Origin: Gnetum montanum
Taxonomy: Eukaryota; Streptophyta; Gnetopsida; Gnetales; Gnetaceae
Direction: 5' to 3'
DNA length: 64,000 bases
Assembly (NCBI GenBank): GCA_015680685.1
Contig: MNCI01008615.1
Location: 1-64,000, forward strand
The notes beneath the pieces are model-generated. The model saw nothing but the letters and a program-made list of their open reading frames with translations. It searched no databases and was not told where the DNA came from. The position numbers were made by a program, and so were the translations under genes. Numbering within the stretch: position 1 is the stretch's first letter; every line of letters begins with the position of its first letter. Positions 25,983 through 38,215 of this stretch are shown piece after piece.

Positions 25983-27797
25983 AACTGTTGTGATGTAAAC
26001 ATGTTCAAAAATCAATTGCAAAAATGAACCCAATAGAAGTGCCTCAACCTTCCATCATACTATTGCATGCACCAAAGTCTAAATCACATTCCATATTTCA
26101 AAGTAGTGGTGAGTTTTGATGATGAAATTTTCATAAGTTTTTTAACACATTACGGTAGGTTGAAAAGGTAACAACAAAGGTAGCATTGCAAACACTTATG
26201 TAGAGAAACCCATCAAAAGGGATCTTGGACAGAGCAAGTATTGGAAAAACTAGCTACAAGTAATGGCAACAAAGGTAGAAATACCTTTACCAACTTATTT
26301 AATGGTAACATCAAGCCCAGGAAATTTACCCATGTTCTTGAGCATCAAGTTGTGGGAGAAACATTTACAGGAAAAGTTGCAAGGATGAAGAAAAAGGTAG
26401 AAAAGAACATTGTCCTAGAGACTTGGTTATTTTTGAGAGGACTTCAGAGCCAAGAAGCCTCAATATCATAGACTCCCAGCATTACTCAGCTTCGCTCTTT
26501 GGAGGTAAGTGATGAAGACTAGAGCTTACAGAGAAGAAACCATTTACCCATGTGAATAATGATCAAAGAAGATTGCCCCCATGTCCCAATGTAGTGACAT
26601 AGTCTCAATGGAATTAGATTATTTTTTTTCATTTTAGTTTAATTAGATTAGAAACAACTCATTGTGCTATGATTGTAATAAAGGATTTATATTAGCCTAA
26701 TGAATCCATTTGTTTTATTTTTTGTGTTGAGAAGTTACTCGTCTACAGCAAACTATGCAAAACTAGATGCAAATTCGATGTTTTTGTTTAAAAATTTCCC
26801 ACTTCATCAACTCATCACATCTATTCCTTGTTATGCTTCTTAGGTGTTTATAACTACAAAAACCTAATTGATTATCGTGTATACAAAACACAGAATGTAT
26901 AAATTTCTTTGCTGGCAAATTTGTCTTTATCTTTAACTAGGAATTAGAGAAACTTAATAAATGGAAAAAGTATTAATGACAATGAAAGGTTGAAAATATG
27001 GGTTTCTGACGAAAATAGTCAACTCCTCATCCCAAATAGGATTAAGATTTTTTTTGATAACTCTAGTCTTTATAGTTTGATTATCAAGGTAAACTACGAT
27101 GTAAGGATTACTAGAGGTGATAGCCTAGGTTGCAAGATTTTTATCCCTAATTACCTAGACTCTTAAAAGACCTAGTATGTTCTCCATCCTACTAAAAGTA
27201 TTCTCTAAAACTAGGAAATATGAAAAATAGGAAGCTTAGGGAGCCATAACTAGATTTTAACTAGATAGACATAATCCAACAAGTTCCACACCTAAATTTA
27301 AAGCATTACAGTATAGATAGAAATAATGGTTCAAAATTCCAAATCAAATCATGATGCCAAGATTGCATGTTTAATGGCTATGACCAAAAATTTACAGTAA
27401 CTAAAATGTGATGTGCTCCTATGTAGAGAGCCTTTTCTATATGCAATCTAGAGCTATAGAATCAACACAAAAGATTCAGTAGGCTAACGAATGGCTTTCA
27501 ATTTCTATAATGATGGATCAACATTATTATCATGACATTGGTGAAATTCATTCATGTTTAATAATGGTGTCATGTTTTCTTATGGAGGAGTTTAGTCATT
27601 TCCAAAGGATGGCTGCTTTGAATGGTGGATATTGAAAGAAGATGTGAGTTTCTAGTATACATGCACCAATGTGAGCTTATGGTGATCTTGTTAAGCTTAC
27701 TTTGCACAACTCATACAAATAACTTGTATGAATTAAAACCATAGGATTTTTAATTATTATTGGACTAAATCTTATTCAAACATGGCCTCATGCTAGC
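25983..27797. other. Unassigned stretch right of family B
   Basis: No recognisable domain. One open frame of 76 codons at 26241-26471 (MEKLATSNGNKGRNTFTN) is basic and lacks known motifs. I see no LTR edge, primer site or structured repeat. Confidence 0.4.
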
Positions 27798-29270
27798 ATG
27801 GGAGTGTTGATATTAATAGATATTATGTCTAGCAACTTGTATCCCTACATGACTCTTCTAGCCATGCCTCCTTCCATTACCAGTACTACCCTTCAAAATA
27901 TTACTAAGCACCTTCTCCAAGGGTGGAGTCCCCTTTTTTCCTTTCATTCTCCTCAACACCCATCAACTCCTACACCACAACTAACTACACCTTTTCCACC
28001 TACTCCATCCATGTAGGGTGAAATTCCCATGTAGCCATAGAAAAGAAATGTCGCAAGGGTAATGAATCTACAACTAGATATCCATCTAAGTGGTCCTAAA
28101 CCCAAGCCTTGTAAAGGGTCATTCTTCAAAATGAGCTATCCTATGAAACCCTCACAAACACCTGTGGTTTCCAACCTTGCTTCTCTTACATCTAAAAATC
28201 CTATTGAGCCACCTTCAAACCAAACATCTCCCCAAATCCACATTGTCATGTTAACCCATATGGTCACATATTAGATAAAGGTTGGTCACCTTTCTAGGAA
28301 ATGATCTGATCCTAGAAGTTCCTTCTTAATCTACTTATAGATTACAAGAAATGAACCATATAAGGCTCTCTTGGATTTAATTTCCGTAGTCAACTTTATT
28401 TCCCAAGAAATGTACAAGGCTTTAAACTACCTTCTTTACAAAAAAGCAACATTAGATTAGAGCTAGAAAATTAGTCCATCACTATACCTCTAGGACTAGT
28501 CAAAGACATTGTGATCACCATTGGTGGATGATCTTATCCTACTAATTTCCTTGTGATCCATCTAGAGAATTATAAGGGGGGCTTCCCTGTCATTATGGGG
28601 AGGGCATAGTTAAGCATAATAGATGCTAGGATAGGGATCAAAGAACTTTCCTTTGAAATTTCTAAAGAAAATGAATTTCATAAACTTGAGACGAATAGAG
28701 TCCCATGCATTGCATATAGTGATATAGGATGTCATTACATGCAAAAACTATTGACCATAAAAGATACATTACTTCAAGCATGTATTCAGTGTGCTAAAAT
28801 AACAATGATTTAAAGGTACCTGTATGTAGTAGTCACAAAACAAGAAGGTACCTAGTGGCTAATAAAAAATGATCAAACTAAATCAACGATGCTCATGGAA
28901 CCAATTGAGAGCCTTAACAACACCTATTTTAAAAACATGAATAAAATGGAGTAGTTCCATCACCAACTCTCCAATGTACAAAGCACAATGGATTGGGGAG
29001 AGTTGAAGATCCCTAATAGCCTCAAATAGGATCCCCTTGACATAAAGCCCTTATCAGCAAGCATGGAATATGCTTTTTCTAATAATGGTAAGTCAATGAT
29101 CATCAATGCCAGACTTGCTCCTGAACAAAAATAGAAATTGTTGAAGGTAGTGGATAAATGACCAATAGCCTTAGCCTAGTCATATCATGAGCTTATAGGA
29201 TTTCTAGGTATGAAGGCATGCAAGGGCATTAATGCCATGAACCTACTATGGGGAGGATCCACTTGCATAC
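27798..29270 (+). pseudogene. Gypsy gag end, protease and start of RT (truncated)
   Basis: A Pro/Thr-rich linker (27860-28270) is followed by a retropepsin region, ALLDLISVVNFISQEMYKAL near 28363-28422, with D-L-I where D-S/T-G is expected. Then comes FPVIMGRA near 28585 and IDARIGIKELSFEIS. Next, DIKPLSASMEYAFSNNGKSM (about 29040-29090) and INARLAPEQ resemble the lead-in to the RT domain of Athila-type elements. The RT palm and everything after it are missing, and the sequence runs into the spacer at about 29280. Stops are frequent. Confidence 0.7.
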
Positions 29271-29554
29271 TTTTTGGTTTAGTTTCACTAAACTTCCTAT
29301 TCCTTAGTTATTTTTCATTTAATTCCATCATTTTACATAAGAAACATTTAGTTTTGCAACTCTTGGAGTATGTAATTTTTTTCAAATCTCCTTTTCTATG
29401 CCAATCTCATGTCCTCTTCCATGATTTTTCATCATTCTAGGTTTTTCTGGCTTTCTTTGAACTTTAATTTCATCTTCAAATTCTTCCGAAACACTTACTT
29501 TTTTCATGTGAAAGATTGTTGCAAATAGATGCATCAATTCATCCCCATTGACAT

Positions 29555-29580
29555 AGTATAAAAACACTATATATATGCAT
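29555..29580 (+). promoter_or_regulatory. TATA-like site upstream of the accessory ORF
   Basis: AGTATAAAAACACTATATAT lies about 330 bases before the accessory ORF start. A closely similar double TATA (CATATAAAAATAGTATATAT) sits at 39927-39946, and GGATATAAAAGTAGTATATA at 5399-5380 (minus), each in the same structural position. It could drive a separate transcript of the accessory ORF. Only the sequence match supports this. Confidence 0.4.
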
Positions 29581-29909
29581 CAACACTAGTTATTTTTCAC
29601 ATTTGCATTTCAACACACAATGAGGTTTTACCATTTTTAGAGCCCAAAGACCTTCTGGGCATCATAACTTCTACATCGCTTATCCAATTAATCTTATTTT
29701 TCAATCCCCTACCTATCTAAGATAAGCTTTAATTTTTAAGGTTCATAAACCTTTAGTTTATCACAAAAGATTTTGAAATATTTTTCAACTTTCCAAGATT
29801 TAACTATTAAAATAACATTAAAACTTAAATGTACACCAACTTAAACCTCATAAAAAAACTCTAGTATAGGAGGAAGACTTACCTATTTTGGAACAATAGA
29901 TAAGGAGAT

Positions 29910-32300
29910 GTGTTGGTTAAAATTAAAGACATCACTATCTCCTACTCGATTAAGGCTATTATGGAGGTCTTCAATTTACCTGACACTAGGGAAATCTTAG
30001 CAGAGATATCCATCAAGATGGAACTTGAAGCCAAGAAACAGTGGATCCAATGCTACTATGGGATGGACTGTAAGGAGTACAAGGCACTAACTAAGGTGGA
30101 GCATGTGAATTTCAAAATTGCAGCCTATCATCTAAACCCCATGGTGAGGGTCAATAAGATCATAACCTTCTCTTCCCATGCATGCACTTCTCTAAGCAAC
30201 AAATTCCCTGTTAACCTTCCTCAACTCATCTATCTAGAGATAAAGAAGTGGTTCAAAGAAAATTAAAAAGAAAGGAAGACATTCTTCTTTCTATGCCTTA
30301 TTTGAAAATTCTAGAATAGGGAAGGCATAGTGCACTATGAAAATGATACACTCTACCATTCTCCTACCACATCTTGGTAAGATATGATGAAATATAAAGT
30401 AGTTGTAAAGCTATAGAAAGAGGAGCAACCACTATCACCACCTACTAGGGAGACCACAATAGAAGCACATGTAACTATAGAAAGGATTAGGAAACTTTAT
30501 GAGCAGTTAATGCAATAGCAACATTAGGGTTCAACAAGTGGTAGGGAGCCATTGGTTTACCATCCAACATTGAGCAATCTCAACTAGGTTACTAGGACCA
30601 TTAGTTGGTTGGAGAAAACCACCCACTATTCTAAACACAAAAAACATAGGTGCCTACAAGAATGGATTCTAGCACCCAAGAAGTTACGATGTCCATCCTT
30701 AGAAAAAAGTTCCTATAAATCTCTAGGAATGCCACAACCTTCTTAGTGCACTTGGAGGAAGGTGACGGGGCAATTATCCTAGTGATGCAACACCGTGGAC
30801 AAGAGATAGTCACATAAGTTATGGCTGATAGGGTGGCCAAGGTTCTAAATAATCCTACAATAGTAGTACCAAACATTGCTACCATGATAGATGTTAAAGC
30901 ATCTGACGGAGTAGAAAGTGATCAGCTAAGTGCATCCCAACATGAGAAAATGTTGGAAAGACTAGTGGGAACCGAGCAACTACTTCCTAAGATCTTTGAT
31001 CTCATGGATAAAATTACAGCAATCTAGTCATAACTACTAGATACTAAGGGCAAGCTAATCATTTTCAATGCCTAGCTACAGGTAGCCACCATCAAAAATC
31101 AATGATTGGCTATTGAAGTTGCAAAGTTGCAGGTCCATCTCTCTAACCCCACCATTCTCAACTCAGACCTTACTTGACATGAGGTTTTCAACAACTTCAA
31201 CAAATAATCAAAGAGGTTGAGATACAAAGGATACCATGGTATATGAAGCCTCCTTGTCAGAAGCTTTGGCATTCAATATCGATAAGAATCTGGCTCAAGT
31301 CCACAAGAAAAACTTGGTCCTCAATAAGAACCTTCACTACTACATAATGTCAAATAGCAAAAGGACCAAATGATTGAATTCATTCAAAAATAGTAGGAGC
31401 AACTAGCCAAGATGAATCTTTACCTGAGAAGGTTAGCATCAAAGAATAGAAATCTTTCCATGGAGGAAGTCTAAGCACTTCACTAGAAAATGACCATTGG
31501 GGTAGTCATGTGAAAAAATGAGACCCTAAACATTGAACGAGTCAAAAGTTGTTAAAGAGACTAGGTTAGACTCCTCAAGGAGGTAAAAAATAAGGAGATA
31601 CAGTTAATCAAGGAAAAGATGAACGAGGCCCCCTAGTAATTCTAGCAAAGGTATGATGTGTGGTAGCTAATATTTGATAGGTTAAACACATACAACAAGG
31701 CTGAAACCTACTTGAAGGAGTTTTAGATCAAGAAGATGATAGAATACATTGAGCTTATTAACCATTCATATGCAAACTTGGCTATGTTGACAATAGGGAG
31801 GCCAATAATAGAATTGGAGAAATGGCCATTTCATACCTCTTGTATGAAATAGAATTCAAGTATCACAAAGAGATAAAACAACAATTTGAGACAACCAAAT
31901 GGAGCTTGAATTTCTTAGAAGCTAATTTATTGATTAATGATCGACTGCTAAGAACCTAGCTAGGAGAATGAATGACTACCATAAGCTACAAGACCTTGTA
32001 AAGACATTCAATATCAAACGAAAGTAATTTGCAGCATGGTTCATCAATGTCAAGGAGCTATTTCCAATCATGTCATGCTTGTGGAATATCCCCACATGAG
32101 CCGACATTGGAGAAGCCACTTGGACTACATATGACCCATAGAGAAAGGAAGAGAAGATGAAAGCATTAATGGATGCTTTCAAACTTCCTCTAAAAGTAGC
32201 AATAATAGTAGAACAACCTCAACCACCTCCATCGCCACAAGCATCAGAGCCTAGCAAATGACCTTCAATGCCTCAAAATCCTCCACCTCCTCATACTATT
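29910..32300 (+). pseudogene. Family A accessory ORF (plus-strand copy)
   Basis: An extra element ORF of unknown function, homologous to 12530-9560 (minus). The N-terminal part is open for 118 codons (29910-30266): it starts VKIKDITISYSIKAIMEVFN and includes PVNLPQLIYLEIKKWFKE near its end. A second piece is open at 30821-31027. From about 30960 to 32000 the broken frames remain Lys/Glu/Leu-rich and heptad-like, with SMEEV-ALH-KMTIG aligning to the minus copy. The C-terminal part (about 32030-32260) ends in a Pro-rich tail. It is followed by a polypurine tract and an LTR. It could have been a virion or chaperone protein, but nothing identifies it. Confidence 0.6.
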
Positions 32301-32516
32301 TGAATTTCACCTCATCTTTGGCAATCTAAGGGAACCTACTACCATTTTTATAAGGGCATCCAATTTTGTTATCATGGATACCAATTTTGTAATCATGTAC
32401 AATCCAACACTCATAGTCAGTCAATCAATTAGTTAGTTAATAAATTTCATACTTCCCCAATTTTGTAAGAAGCTTGATCCTACTTTTGTTCACTCGAGGG
32501 CTAGTTTTCACTCAGT

Positions 32517-33385
32517 CATAAGGGTATGATGAAGTGTAGTTGACTAGTTGCATCGACAAGCGTGTGCCGACATAGCCCCATTGACATATCCCCATTAATG
32601 CATGGTTACATGCATTGATGTAGATATAAGTCAAGCCCATATAAATAAATGTACCAATTGCATTTATGTCACGTTAAGTTAGTAGTATAGTGGAGCTCTT
32701 ACAATTTACTTTCCCTATAATTAGAATATTTTTTAAGTGTTAAGAATATAAACTAAAGTGATTATATAGATCTTTATTCGAGTATCATGTACCTAAACAC
32801 ATTAACATGAATGGAAATAAAGATGAGATTCTTAACATTCATTGCACCACTTAGAATAGACTAATATTTCTTACTTGCACTTTATATTCTTATCTTAAGT
32901 AATTAAGATATTTAATAATGAATACATAAGTACAACTGCTTCAAGGATACCATATAACACTTGGTAATCCCAAAAATGGTCATTTGATATGCCTGGTAAT
33001 TGTCACTTAGTAACCTAGTAGTGTTAGTATGAGTTTAGGATGGTACGGAAGTGGGTATGAATACTTATTTTAGGATAGTTAGCTTTAGAACTATTAGATA
33101 TTTTGAATAAATAATTATCAACCATTCATTTTTCCACCTAATACTTAAGTTAAAAAACATATAAAAATATAAACATAAATAAATATCATATGCCTTAACT
33201 CACACTTAACCATATGTAAGAGCCTACATAAGTGAGAATTAGGAAGACAATTATCATACAATTCCTTAAATCATAGTCTTTGTCTATAAGCACACTTAGG
33301 AGCTAAGTCCACGAAATTCAACTGGATCACTAGTGTATGCTTGTGATTTGTATGGTTGGGTGTAGGAACTACTTTTTTCTCATCA
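32517..33385 (+). repeat. Family A 3' LTR with polypurine tract
   Basis: CATAAGGGTA (32517-32526) precedes the LTR start TGATGAAGTG at 32527. The end is near 33385 (CTCATCA), about 859 bp. The TATA box is CATATAAATAAATG at 32638-32651. The 3' half closely matches 1790-2430. I found no 5' partner for this copy in the window. Confidence 0.75.
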
Positions 33386-34298
33386 AAAGCATATGATCAT
33401 ACATAAATAATTGTAATTAATTATGAGAGTTTATAAGGACATACCCTTATAAGAAATCATATAAACATATAACATAGACAGTTTGAAGACTAAGTGTAGA
33501 AGAGAATATGCAATAAGTTGAACCTGAAATACATGGAAAGAAAAAGAGCTTGTAGAAAGCATGATGCACAAAATTCAATAATGAATAAATGCAATTTTTA
33601 TCATAGAAAAAGATACATAAAAGAAATATCACATTATCAAATCCACTTAACTATCAAATCTTGATGAAGAAGTAAGAAGAAGGATAATACTAGTATTTAC
33701 ATTCATGTTTTAGTTTGCATAGATAGTAAATAAGATATGCTAATCATGTGGCTAAATGCATTATAGGATCCACTAGCTTTATAGGATTATTAAGAAAATA
33801 TAGTAGGAATGGCCAAGAGGATCTCAAGTCATCCTTAGGCCAAATTATGAGTTAAAGTTTGTTATTATATGAAATATGCTAGAAAGTAATTGATATTATG
33901 GGATGAAATTATAATACACTAAATTATATTATGCAAATATGATTAAAATTAATGAACTAAAGTCTATAGAGCTACTAGGTGAAAATAGCTTTGCAATGAA
34001 AAGACCTAGGGTAGAAGAATGCTAAAGGTGGTTATTTGTAATGGAAGACATAAAATATGTTTAGAAATTTGATAGGGCCATATTACTTCCACTCTTAGTA
34101 TTGAGACATTACACTTCTAGTAAATTCCTTATTATATCCAAAATATAAACATAGAAAAATTCAACTATAAATTCCAAGCTTAAAATTACAATTAAACTGT
34201 AAGACAAGTGCAATGTTACATTTTCATTTTTCTTTTGCTGCATTAAGACTAGAAATGAAAATTAACTAATCCACATTTATAAATGTTATGTGCATTTA
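33386..34298. other. Unassigned AT-rich stretch
   Basis: No domain, repeat or element edge that I can support. The one open frame (33632-33447, minus, 61 codons) is Phe/Cys/Ile-rich and looks incidental. Confidence 0.4.
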
Positions 34299-34514
34299 AT
34301 GAGGTGTTATCCTAGTGGTAACACCCTTAATTTGAAAACTCCAAGTTATGAATTTGACTCTAGTGGGAAATAATGATTTATAAAATTATAATTGGCCTAT
34401 ATGTATGGGAGGTAAATATTGTTAAAAAAATGTTTCAAGTTCCAACACCCTTGCAACCCACTTACCTAACGTTTTTACCATGGAATACTATTGAAGTAGA
34501 CCTACTATTACATG

Positions 34515-34545
<31 letters not shown>
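34299..34545 (+). mobile_element. Probable tRNA-derived SINE
   Basis: GAGGTGTTATCCTAGTGGTAACACCC at 34300-34325 resembles the pol III A box of plant SINEs (CCTAGTGGTAA). GTTATGAATTTGACTCTAG at about 34346-34364 resembles a decayed B box. A unique body of about 150 bp follows and the unit ends in an (AT)n run at 34515-34542. The length is right for a plant SINE. No target duplication was found, so the right edge is uncertain. Confidence 0.5.
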
Positions 34546-34547
<2 letters not shown>

Positions 34548-34680
34548 AATCTAAACTATGCTCTAATATCATATTATGATTTTTTCACTAGAATATAATA
34601 AACATAACTTATAGTATACACTTGATAATTTTTATCTACATTTTGATCATGTATATAATGGACATAATTGACTTCTAAGT

Positions 34681-35523
34681 TCATGAATCATTAGTTGGCT
34701 AAGATATTGTAAATGCTATGTCACATCTACAATGTTGCATCTACTTGATATAGTCAATTTTTGTTCACCTACAATATCGTATCTACGATGCCATATATCC
34801 AATATCATAGCATATGCTACAACATCATAGTTCTAATATTGCAAGATGTGTGCAACCTATAAATACAGCACTTGGGCACATGGATCCACATAAGTTTCCT
34901 TCCATCCTTAAGTATATTCTTGTAATTTCATTTCATAGTTTTAGTAATAGAGAGTGAATTCCTATAATCTTTATTTGTGTCTAGAAATAAAGATCAAGAT
35001 TGCTTTTCATCATTGCAACATCCACTTAGTTTTATTATTTTACTTAGCATAGTTTTTATTTTTTTCTTACTTTAATCATTTACATTTCCAAGTATTTTAC
35101 TTTACTTGTTCATTAGCAAAGTGGAATGAGTATGACTAGTTTCGAGCATTTAAGTGTAATAATTTGGTAATCCTAGTAGTTACATGAGCCTGAGGCATGT
35201 ATGATAAGCTAGGACTAGATGCTCATCACTCTAGGCTAGCATAGATTTACATTACTATCATTACTTAGATTTATATTTTTATTATTAACTTTCATCATGT
35301 TCACAACTAGGAGTATTAAAGGTAAAAAAAAATCAATTATCATATGCCTCACTTTGGACTAAATCATATGTGAAAAAGCTACCACTCGTCCAAGTGAGAA
35401 GACATCGTCCTATGATTAATGCTTAATAATCTAGATGTCACAATTAGTCCCATCCATAGAATTCAACTAGATCAATGCTTATGATTCATATGGTTGGGCA
35501 TAGGGAGTACCCATCACACATCA
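34681..35523 (+). repeat. Family A 5' LTR
   Basis: It begins TCATGAATCATTAG (the terminal TG has decayed to TC) and ends CACACATCA. The TATA box is CTATAAATACA at 34858-34868. U3 is a series of diverged ATATCATAG/ATCTACGATG words. It is 843 bp, about 150 bp shorter than its partner. Confidence 0.9.
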
Positions 35524-35541
35524 TTGGCATTGTTTCCATGG
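35524..35541 (+). other. Primer binding site
   Basis: TTGGCATTGTTTCCATGG directly follows the LTR. It is a decayed tRNA-Asp-type site with CpG positions lost. Confidence 0.65.
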
Positions 35542-35655
35542 ATAGTGCTAGTTATCTAGATTAGTTATATTATAAGCAATTGATGTAAAAGTATTAATGA
35601 TTTATCTTTTATAAAATATTAATATTTTAAGTCACAAGAATTATCAAATAAAACA

Positions 35656-38215
35656 ATGTTTTCTTCACATAGGACCAATAATGCATCATATAATGAAAAC
35701 TCTAGTAGGAGAAATGATAAGATATATACTAAAGAAAACTAGAGTAAACAACCACAAGGAAGGGTTCCCTATGCTCATTTAGACCCTTACTACACTCAAA
35801 GACTATGTACAACTAATGCAGACAATCCTAGAGGAGATGGACTAAGTTCTAGAACAAGGAGGACCTTAAGGCCTAGGACCTTCTCCAAATCTAAAAGAGG
35901 TAAATCAAGGGACCATAGGGGAAGATATAACAACCATCATGATTATCCTAGTTTCCCATCTTCTTCTTCCTCTGTCATGTCTAGTTTTGATGAAGATGAA
36001 TGTAGGTATAGAAATAGAGATACACTAAGGAATCAAGATGAAGATAGAAATAGAAATAGACAAGATCATCAAAGTGAGCATAGATGAGGTCATCATAATT
36101 AGAAAAATAGAAATAGAAATCATCACCATGACATGCCTGATGATGATGAACCCTTGTTGGCTACTAGGAGCACAACATAGATAACGGAGACAATTAGAAT
36201 ACCCCACAAGCATTAAAGGGAAAGTTACATCAAAAGGCTTGATATGAATAGCATCCCTAAATTATAACCCTAATCCACAACATCACTTACAAGTCTTCCA
36301 TGATCCATGTGCCTTGTATAACATCAAGAGTGAGTGGTAAGAGCTTAATCTCTTTCCTAGGATACTAGTTGATGAAGTTGAAAGTTGGTATAGATTGTTT
36401 GAACTAGATTGAATCCATCAATGGTTCACAATGCTAGAACTCTTCAACAAGATATACCAAACCTATGTGAGACTGTCCAACATGAGAAAAAAAATCCAAG
36501 GATGGAGGTAAGAAAAACATGAATCCTTGAATAAATACTATTTGCTATCACATAGATGTCTAGGGCATGATTTCTCTCAAAAAGAGTAGCTTTTCCACAT
36601 CATAGATGGGATTCATAACTAAACAATAGAGACCATTGGGATTTATGCCCAAGGTCATGTATCTAAATTAAAAGCCCATTAGATATAAATGTTAGTTAAA
36701 CAGGTGGGAAAAGAAGAAAGAGAGCTATGTAAATGAAAGAATGTAGAGGAATATAATTGGGACCCAACTCTTCAAAAGAAGAGGATACATATCAATGATG
36801 GGGAAAAAGAGTTAGATCTTGATGAGATGATTTCACAACAAGCCTTGTCAATACACAAGGATATCGCTAATCTTGAAGCAAGGATAGATAAGATGTGGGA
36901 GTTAATGAATGAAAAAGTTACAAATTACATGAAAACCTTAGAGGAGAGGGTAACACAAAAGGGATGAAGTGATCAAAATAAGAAGAGGAAAAAGAACAAA
37001 GAAATGGGTAGGAACACTTTTCAGAAAAATGGAAAAATAGTCATAGTAGAACAAGCTATAGACTCAACCATAGAAGAGGATGATGGATGTGAAATCTGCC
37101 AATATGACCATCCAAAGAGCTACTACCCAATTATGTTACATCTACAAGAGTTTGGGGCTTTTGCTTTAAATCCCAAGTTCATACTAAAGAAAATGCCTAA
37201 GAAATTACCTTACTCAAAAGGTAATTATAGATAGTCCTACAACCAAACATACTATTCTAGTGGGACTTCTTATCAGCCTCAACACTATTATCAACCATAG
37301 TAGCAAAACCCATAGTCATGGGGGATGCCATCATCAAACAAATAATACCCTTATTGCTAGCTAGACCCGTATGACTATTATGTTCAACAACTTGTTTCCC
37401 CAAATGGTTCTACTTATTTTACCTTGAATCACTACTATCACACTCCCAAATATCATCAACCTACAACATCTCCTATGGGATCACCATCTCAAACCTCTTA
37501 TCCTCTATGACATCCTCAATATTCTCATACTTTCCTCCACCATATGTCACCACCAACAACATAGGAAGAATTGGCACCACAACATCAATGGGAGAATGCG
37601 ACATGTGTTGTAAACATACACATAAATGATAATGCTAGTAGATATCAACAATAGTCTCAAAAACATCCTTTCTCTAGGAAAGTTTCCACACATGAGCACA
37701 AAACTTGTACACCTACTAGCTCATCAAAACTAGCATAAGTCCAACCTAGTGTGGCATCCTTCCTCATCAAAACAATATCTCCCAATCCTATGGAAGAGCC
37801 AACATCCATTACCAACCAATGCAAAACATAATAGATGAACCTATCACTATGGAGAGATAGGTAATTCCATGCATTACTAATGATAAACAAGGATGCAATT
37901 GTGGACCAACACTTCAAAATGCCAACACAATAATTATACCAACCCACAACAAATGTGACAAACAAGTGTGTGCACAAGAAAAAGCATGGTCCACTAAACC
38001 ATAAAACATCTAGTTGCCACAAACAAAGAACCTAAAACTATCTAAAACATGCATGGGAACATCTAAACCACTCATTAACTCCTATTCGAAGAAAATGACC
38101 CTGACTAAGAGCTCACAAATAGAAATATTAAATCATAATCATACATCAACAAATAGAGGAAATAAGGAATTAGATGATCAAAATTCAATTACCATCAAGA
38201 TTATCTAGGATAATA
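35656..38215 (+). pseudogene. Family A gag of the gag-only element
   Basis: The start at 35656 reads MFSSHRTNNASYNEN and stands 115 bases after the primer site. An Arg-rich and Ser-rich N-terminal region runs to about 36110, with SSSSSSVMSSFDEDE near 35955-35998. Next comes the gag entry region (DMPDDDEPLLATRS near 36130; RLDMNSIPK near 36235). A coiled coil (LDEMISQQALSIHKDIANLE) lies near 36817-36880. A zinc-knuckle remnant, CEICQYDHPKSYY, is at about 37090-37128, in which the fourth ligand is Tyr instead of Cys. A Tyr/Pro/Ser-rich C-terminal part (37230-37600) follows, and the last open piece is 38014-38208. About ten stops interrupt it. Confidence 0.8.

Noticed and set aside
37657-38022. 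121-codon minus-strand frame in the gag-only element
   Set aside because: It overlaps the gag C-terminal region on the other strand and has no motif; not kept in the minus-strand copy.
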